A stretch of 64,000 nucleotides of DNA from contig NZ_JAZHRU010000001.1 of NCBI RefSeq assembly GCF_036924525.1, forward strand, positions 7,136,330-7,200,329, given 5' to 3'. This stretch comes from Bradyrhizobium sp. AZCC 1719 (GTDB taxonomy: Bacteria > Pseudomonadota > Alphaproteobacteria > Rhizobiales > Xanthobacteraceae). Under the pieces are notes generated by a model, which was given only the letters and a program-made list of their open reading frames with translations, did not search any database and had not been told where the DNA came from. Made by a program: the position numbers and the translations under genes. The first letter of the stretch is position 1, and each line of letters begins with the position of its first letter. Positions 17,075 to 25,553 of this stretch are shown piece by piece.

Positions 17075-18568
17075 TCAGGGGCTCGGGCCCTTTTGTGCTT
17101 TTGGCGCCGCCTCGATCAGCAGCTCGAGCGCTTTGCTGAAGCCGGAAGCGGCGTAAGATTGGCCCCGATAGTGCCCGAGACGCACGACGACGAGATCGTG
17201 CGAGGGAATGATCAGTGTGGTTTGCCCGCCAGCGCCCGCCATGTAGTAGGCATCGCGCGGGACTGGATATTGCCCGTCGCCGTTGAGCCAGAAAAAGGCT
17301 CCATAGATCGGCCGATTGTCCGCGGCCCAGGCAGGCGCAAGTGTGCTGACGAATGTGGTGTAGCCCTCTGGGAGAATGCGCTCACCGTTCCAAACGCCCC
17401 CCTGAAGATAGAGATTGCCAAGCCGCGCCCAATCGCGCCCGGAGCCAACCCCATAACCTTGCCCTAGAAAATTTCCGAACGGATCAGTTTCGATCACCAT
17501 GGTGCGGATGCCGAGCTTGTCGAACAGCGCCCGCTGAGGAAATGAGAGATATTCGTCGCCGCGTTTTTCGACAGCGAGCCGGATCAGATAGTTGATCAGG
17601 ACCGGATCGGTGTTGCGATAGCGTCCTACCGTGTTGGGAGGCCATTGCAATGGCCGTGTCGCCGCGTAGTGAAAGGAATCGATGCCGCCGGTATAGAGAT
17701 AGACGTGATCCGGGTAAGGCCCCGTCGGGTCATAATCCGGGTCTAGGGGCGCCCTGATCCGAAGCCCGCTCGACATGCGAAGGAGATCCGCAATGCGTAT
17801 TTTGGCGCGCGGGTCGCCTGGCGTTTGCCATTCAGGGATCGGTGCCGGCTGGTCCAAATCATAGACGCCGTCTTTGACCAGAATGCCAAAGAGCGCTGCC
17901 GTGACGCTCTTGCCCATGGACCAGCTTTCGAGCGGCGTCTGCGCCGTAACACCTTGCGCGTAGCGCTCGGCAATGAGGCGGCCTTTCCACGTCACAACGA
18001 ACGCCGCGGTCAATCCTTCGGCCGGCTGGAACGCGGCATTCACAGCAGCTTTGAGTTTCTCGGCGTCGATCTCTGTCGGCAGCGGCTCCTGCGGCAGCAT
18101 GTTGCCCATGGGCCACATTTGGCTCGCAGGATCGGGCAATCGGCTCTTGACGGCGACCGGCTTGAAATTGATGGCGGTCTCGCCGATCGGGAACGTGACG
18201 CAACCCTGGCTCCCGAGATGTTTGGCCGTCCGCGTCACGCCGCTAGGGAGCGTGACGTGGACCGCCTTGTTGGCGCGATCGATGACCGGCTTGCCGAGCT
18301 TCGCGCGCTGTCCGTAGGGCGCCGTGAAAAACCCAACATTGCCGGCTGCGAAATCGGGCGCCAGGCCGGTCATGAATACAGCGGAGCACATGACCTTCGC
18401 ATATCCGGCCGCGTGATGCGTCAAGGGATCGCCTGGCGGCGGCACATAGGGCGTATCGAGTTCGAATGATTTCGCGCGGGCGATGAGCGCGTCTTTGGTG
18501 GGAGCCTGCGCAGCCGCCGCCGTACCGGTGAGAGTCACAAGAATCGTCACCAGAAGACCCTTATTCAT
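17075..18568 (-). CDS. Exported beta-lactamase-family serine hydrolase
   Basis: About 497 residues from the ATG at 18568 (AGGAG 6 nt upstream); the frame extends to 18592 without a better start. It has a signal peptide, MNKGLLVTILVTLTGTAAAA. The class C beta-lactamase/DD-peptidase/esterase fold is shown by the S-x-x-K nucleophile motif SMGK at about residue 216 and Y-x-N (YRNTDP), with the GLRIRAP and AGAGGQTTLI regions later. An extra N-terminal domain of about 130 residues precedes the catalytic part. Likely periplasmic or secreted ester or amide hydrolase; substrate unknown. It lies between the two halves of the T3SS cluster with no coupling to either, and looks like an insertion rather than a T3SS component. 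Confidence 0.85.
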   Translation of the reverse strand: MNKGLLVTILVTLTGTAAAAQAPTKDALIARAKSFELDTPYVPPPGDPLTHHAAGYAKVMCSAVFMTGLAPDFAAGNVGFFTAPYGQRAKLGKPVIDRANKAVHVTLPSGVTRTAKHLGSQGCVTFPIGETAINFKPVAVKSRLPDPASQMWPMGNMLPQEPLPTEIDAEKLKAAVNAAFQPAEGLTAAFVVTWKGRLIAERYAQGVTAQTPLESWSMGKSVTAALFGILVKDGVYDLDQPAPIPEWQTPGDPRAKIRIADLLRMSSGLRIRAPLDPDYDPTGPYPDHVYLYTGGIDSFHYAATRPLQWPPNTVGRYRNTDPVLINYLIRLAVEKRGDEYLSFPQRALFDKLGIRTMVIETDPFGNFLGQGYGVGSGRDWARLGNLYLQGGVWNGERILPEGYTTFVSTLAPAWAADNRPIYGAFFWLNGDGQYPVPRDAYYMAGAGGQTTLIIPSHDLVVVRLGHYRGQSYAASGFSKALELLIEAAPKAQKGPSP

Positions 18569-18724
18569 GATCGCTCCTGCGAAAACGAACAATAATCGTT
18601 TGGTTCAATTGCTGCGCATGCAACACATCAAGATACCCTAACGCGCATCTGAGTCAGAGTATCGACCAGCCCTGGCGGCGCAGGATATCAGATCCGCGGC
18701 ACAACCGCTCGGCCCTGGACTACG

Positions 18725-19411
18725 CTACTGGGCGGGCGCGCCGCCTGCGCCACCGGCCGGCGTCGCCGGGTTGGAGGGCGGAACGTTGACGAGAACCGCT
18801 CCACGTCCGGCTGTCTGTGGCGTGAGAACGGAATTGCCGCTGAACGTGCGATGGCGCGTCACCGGAATAGCGGCGCGCTCGCCATCGGACGGCGGCACCG
18901 CGGAACTTTCCAGCAGATCCTTCGGGTCGTTGACCATGGTGGCGAGGTTCGAAAGATTCGAGCAACCGAGCGTCGGTTCGAAATGATTTTCGTTCGGCGA
19001 CGCCGTGATCTCCAGCGACGGACATCCCGGCGCAAGTGCTGTGTAGCGCACGGCAACGACGCGGATCGCGAAGCGATGGCGCTCGTCGGCCGGCTCGTTG
19101 ACTTCCTTCACCTTGAAGGGCGTGACGCCCATGCGGATGGTGCTTCGCCTCACTGCGTAACGTGCGCGCGGATCGATCCCGATGACGTGCACATGGATGG
19201 CATCGAGCCGGCCAGAGCTCGCAGTATAGATGAAGTCTTCCAGGCGGCGCTGGTCTGCCGATGTCAGCGCACCACGTGAGCCGCTGGAGAGCAGAAGGAT
19301 ATGCGGCGCGGGTTCGACCAGGGCGGCTGGCGGCGTCTCGACATAGGCATGACAGGCCGAGAGCAGCGGCGCGAACAGGCCGACGGCCAGGAACATCATG
19401 GTCGTGCGCAT
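18725..19411 (-). CDS. CpaD-like lipoprotein (y4xK position)
   Basis: About 228 residues from the ATG at 19411, which has GAGGGGAA upstream and gives a compact lipoprotein signal MRTTMMFLAVGLFAPLLSAC; a start at 19429 overlaps the secretin stop (ATGA). The body resembles CpaD/Tad pilus lipoproteins: LTSADQRRLEDFIYTASSGR and the conserved HFEPTLGCSNLSNLATMVND with Gly-Cys. A Pro/Gly/Ala-rich tail ends it. In rhizobial T3SS clusters y4xK follows the rhcC2 secretin gene in the same way. Probable outer-membrane partner or pilotin of RhcC2. Confidence 0.8.
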   Translation of the reverse strand: MRTTMMFLAVGLFAPLLSACHAYVETPPAALVEPAPHILLLSSGSRGALTSADQRRLEDFIYTASSGRLDAIHVHVIGIDPRARYAVRRSTIRMGVTPFKVKEVNEPADERHRFAIRVVAVRYTALAPGCPSLEITASPNENHFEPTLGCSNLSNLATMVNDPKDLLESSAVPPSDGERAAIPVTRHRTFSGNSVLTPQTAGRGAVLVNVPPSNPATPAGGAGGAPAQ

Positions 19412-19425
19412 CCGGATTCCCCTCG

Positions 19426-20874
19426 TCATTCGAGAATAAAGCCATCTTGGAGCGGTCGCGTAACTTTCGCCTTCGGCGCCTGACGTCCCGGCGGCGGTGA
19501 CCCAACCCTGTTCAGCAAAACGCGATCGACGTCGGAGGGTGGCGCGACACGGTCGGTCGGCGCCTGGACGCGTGTCGCACTGATAGCGGGCCGCACGATG
19601 TAAGGCGTAACGATGATGACGAGTTCGGTTTCGTCCTTCTGGAAGTTGCTCGAGCGGAATAGCGCGCCGAGCACAGGGATATCGCCTAGCCAGGGGAATG
19701 CCGAGATATTGGTGCTGAAGCCTTTGCGGATCAGGCCGCCGATCGCAAAGCTTTGCCCGCTTGCGAGTTCAACGACCGTATCGGCACGCCGTGTCGCAAG
19801 GGCTGGAATGGTAAAGCCATTGATCTGGACCTGGCCGTGACTCGAAATGTCACTGACTTCCGGCTTGACCCGAACGCTGATCATTTCGCCGGCAAGGACG
19901 GTCGGGATGAATTCAAGGCTGACGCCGAAGCGCTTGAATTCGACGCTGAAGCGGTCCAGCCCCTGGGCGACCGGTATCGGAAACTCGCCGCCTGCGAGAA
20001 AGCTTGCAGGCTCGCCGGAGACCGCAGTGAGGTTCGGTTCCGCCAGAATGGAGACCAGACCCTCGGCTGCGAGCGCGTCAAGCACGGCGGAGATGTTCGT
20101 ACCTCCAGCGCTAAATCCGACAAAGGCAGAACCGGCTCCCGTTGGCGATCGGATAAGTTGTCCCGCCGGACCAACGGCAGTTCGGCCATTCACGAGACCG
20201 AAACGGAAACCTCCCGTCTCGGCGGTCGCGTTGAGATTGAAACCGAACTCCTTGGCGGCGTTTCTGGCCACTTCCGCGACCCGTACCTGGAGATTAACCT
20301 GCAATGCGCCGGCTACGCGCAGTCTGTTGGTGATGATGGCACCCTGCCCCAGGAATTGCGCCGTAATCGATTTTGCGCTTTCCGCAACGTCGGCACTGGG
20401 TACGGTGCCGCTCAACACCGCACCGTTCGGCGTGTAGGACACCTGGATCGCATAGTCGCCGACCTCGTTGCGGAGCATTTCGCGCAGGTCCTTGATCGGC
20501 TGGGTAACAACGACTTCGTATTCGGCGATTGCCTGCTGGTTGTCGTCGAGCGCGAAGAAGCTCGTTCGACCGGGCTTCTTCCCGAAGATAAAGGCCGCGT
20601 CGTTGGAGGGTGTCTGGATATCGGCAATGGCAGGATCGGCGACAAAGATCGTCTTCGCCGGCTGCGACAGCCGTATCGTCTGGCCGCGCGCCACATCCAG
20701 ACGAATTTGGCCACGATCGGCCACGCCGGTCGTCGCATCCCGCATCGCTGCCTTGCGCAAGGGAACCATGCGCACGGACGGCTGTTCAGCCGCCAATACG
20801 TTGCTGCCGGAAGCGCCAACGAGAACGCACAGCAACAATATCCAGGATCTTGTTGGTCGAAGCTTCAACGGCAC
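19426..20874 (-). CDS. rhcC2: RhcC2, CpaC-type secretin (barrel half of the T3SS outer ring)
   Basis: 482 residues from a GTG start, with signal peptide ILLLCVLVGASGSNVLAAEQ. Domain order: a pilus-secretin N-domain (about 55-125, FVADPAIADIQTPSNDAAFI), a BON-like domain (about 125-195), and the secretin barrel (about 250-430) with VSILAEPNLTAVSGEPASFL, ALATRRADTVVELASGQSFA and the terminal FPWLGDIPVLGALFRSSNFQ. This is CpaC/RcpA-like rather than YscC-like, which matches rhizobial y4xJ. It should pair with RhcC1 (7359-8198). A 35-residue Pro/Arg-rich tail follows the barrel. The downstream lipoprotein gene is coupled. Confidence 0.85.
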   Translation of the reverse strand: MPLKLRPTRSWILLLCVLVGASGSNVLAAEQPSVRMVPLRKAAMRDATTGVADRGQIRLDVARGQTIRLSQPAKTIFVADPAIADIQTPSNDAAFIFGKKPGRTSFFALDDNQQAIAEYEVVVTQPIKDLREMLRNEVGDYAIQVSYTPNGAVLSGTVPSADVAESAKSITAQFLGQGAIITNRLRVAGALQVNLQVRVAEVARNAAKEFGFNLNATAETGGFRFGLVNGRTAVGPAGQLIRSPTGAGSAFVGFSAGGTNISAVLDALAAEGLVSILAEPNLTAVSGEPASFLAGGEFPIPVAQGLDRFSVEFKRFGVSLEFIPTVLAGEMISVRVKPEVSDISSHGQVQINGFTIPALATRRADTVVELASGQSFAIGGLIRKGFSTNISAFPWLGDIPVLGALFRSSNFQKDETELVIIVTPYIVRPAISATRVQAPTDRVAPPSDVDRVLLNRVGSPPPGRQAPKAKVTRPLQDGFILE

Positions 20875-21101
20875 TTGTCGCCGGCCTTTTCGGAATTACG
20901 CAGTGCGGGGCATCGTGAGGTCGACTTTGACTCCTGGCGCTCGGTTGAGCTTCAGGCACGCTCTCCAAGATCCCGACTGAGTGAAGTGCGTGGAGCTTCG
21001 GATTGCATGATTTATTCTAATCATCGATCGCAGCGCGGTCAGCACACGCCGCGCATCAGACGTTGCAAATGAAACAACATGTGGTCGGCACAACACACTT
21101 A

Positions 21102-21123
21102 CATCAAAGCCGCCTCTTTGATG
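21102..21123. promoter_or_regulatory. Perfect 8-bp inverted repeat before rhcC2
   Basis: CATCAAAG-N6-CTTTGATG lies in the 287-bp gap between the regulator gene (ends 21162) and rhcC2 (starts 20874). Two exact 8-bp arms on a 6-bp spacer suit a dimeric DNA-binding protein. No T-run follows on the minus strand, so a terminator is less likely. It does not match the tts pattern. Confidence 0.45.
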
Positions 21124-21161
21124 CCACGCTCGTGTCATCGAAGTGAATCGTTACCATCACA

Positions 21162-21896
21162 TCAGGCTCGAGACACTTCCGAGCTCTTGCCGCCTGCATG
21201 CGTCGTGTCGGAAACGGCTGGCCGTGCGAGTTCGAGAATGTAGCCGATGCCGCGGTCCGTTCTGATCGAAACCGTTGCTCCCGATTTCGAAAGGTGAGTC
21301 CTCAGCCGGTAAATGCCGACTTCCAGCGCATTGGAAGAAACCTCATTGTCATAGCTGAACAGGCTCTCTTCCAGCGCGGCCTTTGGAACCACGCGCCCGA
21401 ACCGGCGCATCAACACCTCAAGCAGGCAGATCTCGCGCCGCGGCACCTTGACCGAGGCGCCGTTGATCCACACCTGCCGCCCGGCGGGGTCGAACTCGAC
21501 ATTGCCCGCGCGCATCACAGGTCCAAACGCAGTGGTCGGTCGCCGCAACACGGCGCGCAGTCGCGCGATCAGCTCATCCATGTTGACCGGCTTGAGGATG
21601 TAGTCGTCGGCGCCCCCGTTCAGGCCTTCGACACGATCGTCGACGCTGTCCATTTCCGCTGTCAAGATCAGCGCAGGCACCGGCCATCCCGACCGCCGCC
21701 GGTGGCGAAGCCAATGGAGTCCGTCGCCGTCCGGCAGTTTGCGATCCAAGAGGATCGCGTCATAGGTCACCACTGCGACGGATTCCGACGCGTCCTCCAA
21801 GGTGCCGACAGAATCCGCAGTGAAGCCGTGAAATTTCAGGATATCGGAGATGACAGCGGCGACCTTCGGCTCGTCTTCGACCAGGAGCACCCGCAT
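21162..21896 (-). CDS. ttsI: OmpR/PhoB-type response regulator, probable TtsI
   Basis: 244 residues from ATG 21896; the TTG five codons upstream contains the ribosome site (GGGAGG) and is not the start. The receiver (1-115) keeps all key residues: E7/D8, the phosphoacceptor D51 in AILLDRKLPDGDG, the Thr of LILTAEMD and the Lys of YILKPV. A winged-helix domain follows (about 125-225, with RREICLLEVLMRR and DRGIGYILEL). Order regulator-secretin-CpaD lipoprotein equals rhizobial y4xI(ttsI)-y4xJ-y4xK, which is why I call it TtsI. As I recall, studied TtsI proteins have an altered phosphorylation site, unlike this one. It would activate the tts boxes listed here. Confidence 0.7.
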   Translation of the reverse strand: MRVLLVEDEPKVAAVISDILKFHGFTADSVGTLEDASESVAVVTYDAILLDRKLPDGDGLHWLRHRRRSGWPVPALILTAEMDSVDDRVEGLNGGADDYILKPVNMDELIARLRAVLRRPTTAFGPVMRAGNVEFDPAGRQVWINGASVKVPRREICLLEVLMRRFGRVVPKAALEESLFSYDNEVSSNALEVGIYRLRTHLSKSGATVSIRTDRGIGYILELARPAVSDTTHAGGKSSEVSRA

Positions 21897-22122
21897 CCAT
21901 TGTCCTCCCAAGGCGACCGCCGCGCCGCCTCAACCGTTTCGACAAGCGAGCACGCAGTCCTAACTGAGCGCGCATCGTTTGGAGGGCGATGCGGCTGCTG
22001 CTTGTGAGGCCGCTTCGCGAACGCGCGCATTCAGCATTTCAAGTGCGTTGAACCTCTTTTGAATGACGTTCTAATGAAGACACCGCGGCGAAATCCGTTC
22101 GCATGCTTGCAGCGGGTACCTG

Positions 22123-23928
22123 TCATGCGGACAGATCAAACAACGTCGGTTCGATTTGAGGTGGAGCCTCCAATCGCGCCCGTGGAAGATCGAGACAGAT
22201 TTGAGTTCCACAACCGGGATCGCTTCGAACCGTGACGTTGCCGTTCGACTGCCTGGCGAAATTCCTGACCATGCTGAGCCCGAGGCCACTGCCGTTTCCG
22301 CCGTTCTTTGTGGTGAAGAATGGCTCGAAGATTTGCTCCGCAACCTCGGCCAACATGCCGACACCGGTATCGCTCACGACAATGCGGACATATTCCCGCG
22401 TCGCCGGATCCTCGCAACCTCGGTCATCCGCCGCACGATAAATATTCTTCACGCAGAGGCTGAGTTGGCCGCCATCGGGCATCGCATCCCGCGCATTGAT
22501 CGCCAGATTGACGATGGCGGCTTCGAGCTGCGGCCGATCGACGTAAACGGGCCAGCAGTCCTTGTCGTAGCTCGTGCGGATCTGAATGTTGGCGCCAAGT
22601 GCGCACACCAGCAGGTCCCTGATCGATTCGACGGCTTCGATCACATCGACGACATCGGTCTCGATCGAGCGGCGACGCACGAAGGCGAGCAGGCGGCCCG
22701 TCAACTCGGCGCATGTCTGCGCTCCTTCGAGCGCCGAGCGGAGGCGACGACAGGCGCTGCCGTTGTCGCGAATGAGCAGATGAAGCAGATCGAGGTTGCT
22801 GATCACCACGCTCAGCATGTTTCTGAAGTCGTGAACGATCCCTCCGGTAAGCCGGCCGACCGCTTCCAGCTTGCTTGCGTGCAGAAGATCCGTCTCGAGG
22901 GATCTTCTGTCGCTGACGTCGAGCCAGAATCCAAAGAGCTCGCGGCTGCCGTCCTTGCGAACCTCACTCAGGACGGCATGATCAAAAAAGCACTTTTCGG
23001 TCCCGTCCGCGCAGCGCCAGCGGTACTCGACGCTCGCGGAGCCCGCCTTTTCGATGTTCGCGAACGCCTGAATCACCCGACCGTGTTCTTCGGGGTTGAG
23101 TCTGGCCTCCCACAGATTCGGTTGTCTCACGAAATCCGAACTCGAAAAGCCCGACAATCGTCGGATGCTGTCGTTGGTGAACCGCAAACGTCGCAAACCG
23201 GGGCCGCTGGTTGCCGTGTATAACGCAATCGGCAGCGACTTCAGTACGAGTGATTGGTGTTCCTCGCGATCACGCAATCGCTGTTCGGCAAGGATCTTTT
23301 CCTTCAGAATGCGCCGGTTCTCCAGCAGTAACCGCTTTTCCTGCTCGGCAAGCCAGCGTACCTGCTCGGTCTTTCGATGTAGATCGATGAGGATGTCGAC
23401 CTTCGAGCGGAGAACCGTCGGATTGATCGGCCTGAAGACGTAGTCGACCCCGCCGGCAGCATAGTCGTTTGCGATCCTCAGTTCGTCGTCGCCGCAAGCC
23501 GCGACAAAAATGATGAAAGCCTGCGACGGGCGACGATCCGCCTTTATGCGCGCGGCCACTTGAAACCCGTCAAGGTCAGGCATGTGAACATCAAGAACGA
23601 CAACCGCAACGTCGTCCTGGCGGACGCGGCTCAGCACTTCCGACCCGAATTGCGCCTGGATGACCTCACGATCAGGAGCCGCCAGGATCGCCTCCAACGC
23701 TATCAAATTCCGCGGATCTTCGTCGGCGATCAGAATCTTTGGTCTCGCGACCGGATCGTTTGCTTGATGCGGTGTCCGTGGCGCCAGGGCTTCGGTCAGC
23801 ATTCTTCGCAGCCCCAACCGGAAACAATGCAGGATAACTCGACCGAACGCCGAACCGCGAAGACCGGATCGATTAGCAGTGCGGGGTTGCGAACGATCAC
23901 GATGACGGCCGATTTCAGAAAGCGACAT
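22123..23928 (-). CDS. Hybrid sensor kinase: receiver-PAS-HisKA-HATPase
   Basis: 601 residues; an ATG at 23802 (residue 43) directly before the folded part is an alternative start. Receiver domain at about 58-180 with phosphoacceptor VVVLDVHMPDLDG but with the usual Thr and Lys replaced (IIFVAACGD, DYVFRPINP), so probably a modified receiver. A coiled coil at about 182-225 is followed by a PAS domain with PAC (about 235-345, EYRWRCADGTEKCFFDHAVL), dimerisation domain with the phosphorylatable His about 366 in GGIVHDFRNML, and the ATPase domain (NLAINARDAMPDGG, SDTGVGM, FEPFFTTK, GSGLGLSM). No membrane segment, so a cytoplasmic sensor. It lies 227 bp upstream of ttsI on the same strand and is its likely partner (inference). 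Confidence 0.88.
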   Translation of the reverse strand: MSLSEIGRHRDRSQPRTANRSGLRGSAFGRVILHCFRLGLRRMLTEALAPRTPHQANDPVARPKILIADEDPRNLIALEAILAAPDREVIQAQFGSEVLSRVRQDDVAVVVLDVHMPDLDGFQVAARIKADRRPSQAFIIFVAACGDDELRIANDYAAGGVDYVFRPINPTVLRSKVDILIDLHRKTEQVRWLAEQEKRLLLENRRILKEKILAEQRLRDREEHQSLVLKSLPIALYTATSGPGLRRLRFTNDSIRRLSGFSSSDFVRQPNLWEARLNPEEHGRVIQAFANIEKAGSASVEYRWRCADGTEKCFFDHAVLSEVRKDGSRELFGFWLDVSDRRSLETDLLHASKLEAVGRLTGGIVHDFRNMLSVVISNLDLLHLLIRDNGSACRRLRSALEGAQTCAELTGRLLAFVRRRSIETDVVDVIEAVESIRDLLVCALGANIQIRTSYDKDCWPVYVDRPQLEAAIVNLAINARDAMPDGGQLSLCVKNIYRAADDRGCEDPATREYVRIVVSDTGVGMLAEVAEQIFEPFFTTKNGGNGSGLGLSMVRNFARQSNGNVTVRSDPGCGTQICLDLPRARLEAPPQIEPTLFDLSA

Positions 23929-24239
23929 CTTCGCTCGATAACTCTGTCCATCAATCGTGGAGAGAATAAGATCATTCGTTAGCAGAGCGCATTTTCGAGC
24001 CGCTCAAACCCCGGGTTGCTGGCGCTTGGAGTAATCGCGACGCGCACCTTTGGTTCCGGCGCTTAACGAGCAGAGCGCGAAAAACGCATTTTGAAATTTG
24101 TGACAGATTTTTTCGCGAGCACGCATCTCGTTGACGAGGTTGGTCAGCTTCGCGTCAGGAAAGTCGGCAATGTATTTGGCAAGGCTCTCGCATCATGCCG
24201 CGGCTTCGATCGCCCCGCGGCGCAGACGTTGACGCGTCT
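23929..24239. other. Intergenic stretch between T3SS and T1SS regions
   Basis: No complete gene. It must hold the promoter of the hybrid kinase and the 3' end of the exporter operon. A 63-codon open minus-strand stretch with protein-like composition is listed separately (24004-24192). A tts-like half match at 24143-24160 points the wrong way. No clear terminator hairpin seen. Confidence 0.4.
24004..24192 (-). pseudogene. Possible gene remnant, no start codon
   Basis: Minus-strand reading between stops gives SLAKYIADFPDAKLTNLVNE, then MRAREKICHKFQNAFFALCS and an Arg/Lys-rich end. The composition looks like real protein, unlike shadow frames in this GC-rich DNA, yet there is no ATG near the front and a TGA closes the frame just upstream. 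It may be the 3' end of a decayed gene. No family recognised. Confidence 0.25.
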
Positions 24240-25550
24240 CTAACGTTCGCGAAATGCACGCGCAACCTGGTCGTAGAGCGGTTTTGTAAGATAGGACGCC
24301 ACGGTTCGATCGTTCGTTTTGATGAACGCCTCAACCGGCATTCCCGGCACCATCTTGACATCGCCCAGCCGGCTAATTTCCGCCGGCTCGATTGCAATCC
24401 TCGCCGTATAGTACGTGGCACCCGTGCGGGGTTCGGTCGTGACATCGGCAGATACGCGACTGACGGTGCCATTTATTTCCGGCGTAGTGCGCTGGCTGAA
24501 TGCAGAAAACCGAAGAAATGCAAGCTGGCCGACGCGTACCTGGTCGATATCTTGTGGTGCGATCCTCGCCTCTACCGTCAAACGATCGGTCGCCGGCACA
24601 ATCAGCATCAGTTGTTCACCTGCGGTAATGACGCCGCCGACGGTGTGAACGTTCAATTCGTGAACCGTGCCCGAGATCGGGGCGCGGATGTCGATCCGCC
24701 GCAACTGATCTTCAGCGGCGACCTTCCGTTCCATGTACTCATTGGCCTTTCCATCGATTTCGCGCAGTTCGCGGCCAACTTCGCTCGCCAGTTCTCGGTC
24801 GATCTGGGTGATCTGAAGTTCGATCTCGGCCATCTTCCCTCGTCCCTGCGCCGCCGCCGCGATCAATTGCGCGCGCTCGCCGTCGAGCCGCGCCGCATCG
24901 CGCTCGAGCGCCGTCAGTCGATTGATCTGGATCAGATTCTTTGACCAAAGCTGCCGCACCCCCTCCAGTTCCTGGTTCACCAAAACCAGTTCCTGCGATT
25001 TCGCCGCCTGCTGAGCGATAATCCCGTTGGCTTCCTCGTCAAGCTGAGCGATCCGCTCTCGGAGCTGGCGTTTTTGACCGAGCCTGGTGCTACTGCGCAA
25101 TTCGAACAGACGTTGCTCATCGGCCATCAATTCGATGATACTTTCATCCTGCCGTCGGCTTTTGAACGCAGACGGCCATGACACTTCCGATGCACCATCG
25201 CGCTCGGCCCGTAACCGCGCGCGGCGTGACGTCATCTCGTCAAGGGCCCTCGACACGATCTGCAGATTTGCCCGCGTCATGGTTTCGTCGAGACGGACCA
25301 GGATATCACCCGCCGCCACGCTCATCCCGTTGGTCACTGCGATTTCGCCAACGACGCCGCCGGTTGGATGTTGAACCTTCTTTGCGTTGGACTCCACGAC
25401 AACACTTCCGGACGCGATCAAGGCACCCGCGATTTCCGTGGTCGCCGCCCATCCGCCAATGCCGCCGGCAACGAGCATGACGGCAGCCAGGCCAAAGACG
25501 ATATGCCGTCTGATCGACGGACGCGCGTCAATTAGTTCCGTGTCGGACAT
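24240..25550 (-). CDS. HlyD-family T1SS periplasmic adaptor (PrtE-like)
   Basis: 436 residues. One N-terminal membrane helix (about 18-38, VFGLAAVMLVAGGIGGWAAT), then the lipoyl/barrel-sandwich half (GSVVVESNAKKVQHPTGGVV), a long coiled-coil hairpin (about 110-290) and the returning half with the HlyD signature region IDIRAPISGTVHELNVHTVG and PGMPVEAFIKTNDRTVASYL. It bridges the ABC exporter to a TolC-type channel, which is not encoded here. ATG with AAGGA 6 nt upstream, one base beyond the exporter stop region, so the two form one transcript. Confidence 0.96.
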   Translation of the reverse strand: MSDTELIDARPSIRRHIVFGLAAVMLVAGGIGGWAATTEIAGALIASGSVVVESNAKKVQHPTGGVVGEIAVTNGMSVAAGDILVRLDETMTRANLQIVSRALDEMTSRRARLRAERDGASEVSWPSAFKSRRQDESIIELMADEQRLFELRSSTRLGQKRQLRERIAQLDEEANGIIAQQAAKSQELVLVNQELEGVRQLWSKNLIQINRLTALERDAARLDGERAQLIAAAAQGRGKMAEIELQITQIDRELASEVGRELREIDGKANEYMERKVAAEDQLRRIDIRAPISGTVHELNVHTVGGVITAGEQLMLIVPATDRLTVEARIAPQDIDQVRVGQLAFLRFSAFSQRTTPEINGTVSRVSADVTTEPRTGATYYTARIAIEPAEISRLGDVKMVPGMPVEAFIKTNDRTVASYLTKPLYDQVARAFRER

Positions 25551-25553
25551 TGT

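Noticed and set aside
19753..21072. 439-codon plus-strand frame opposite the secretin gene
   Set aside because: Shadow frame; secretin motifs on the other strand are clear.
24143..24160. tts-like GTCAGCTTCGCGTCAGGA
   Set aside because: Only the first half matches, and it points right into the 3' end of the leftward exporter operon, so there is no gene for it to drive.
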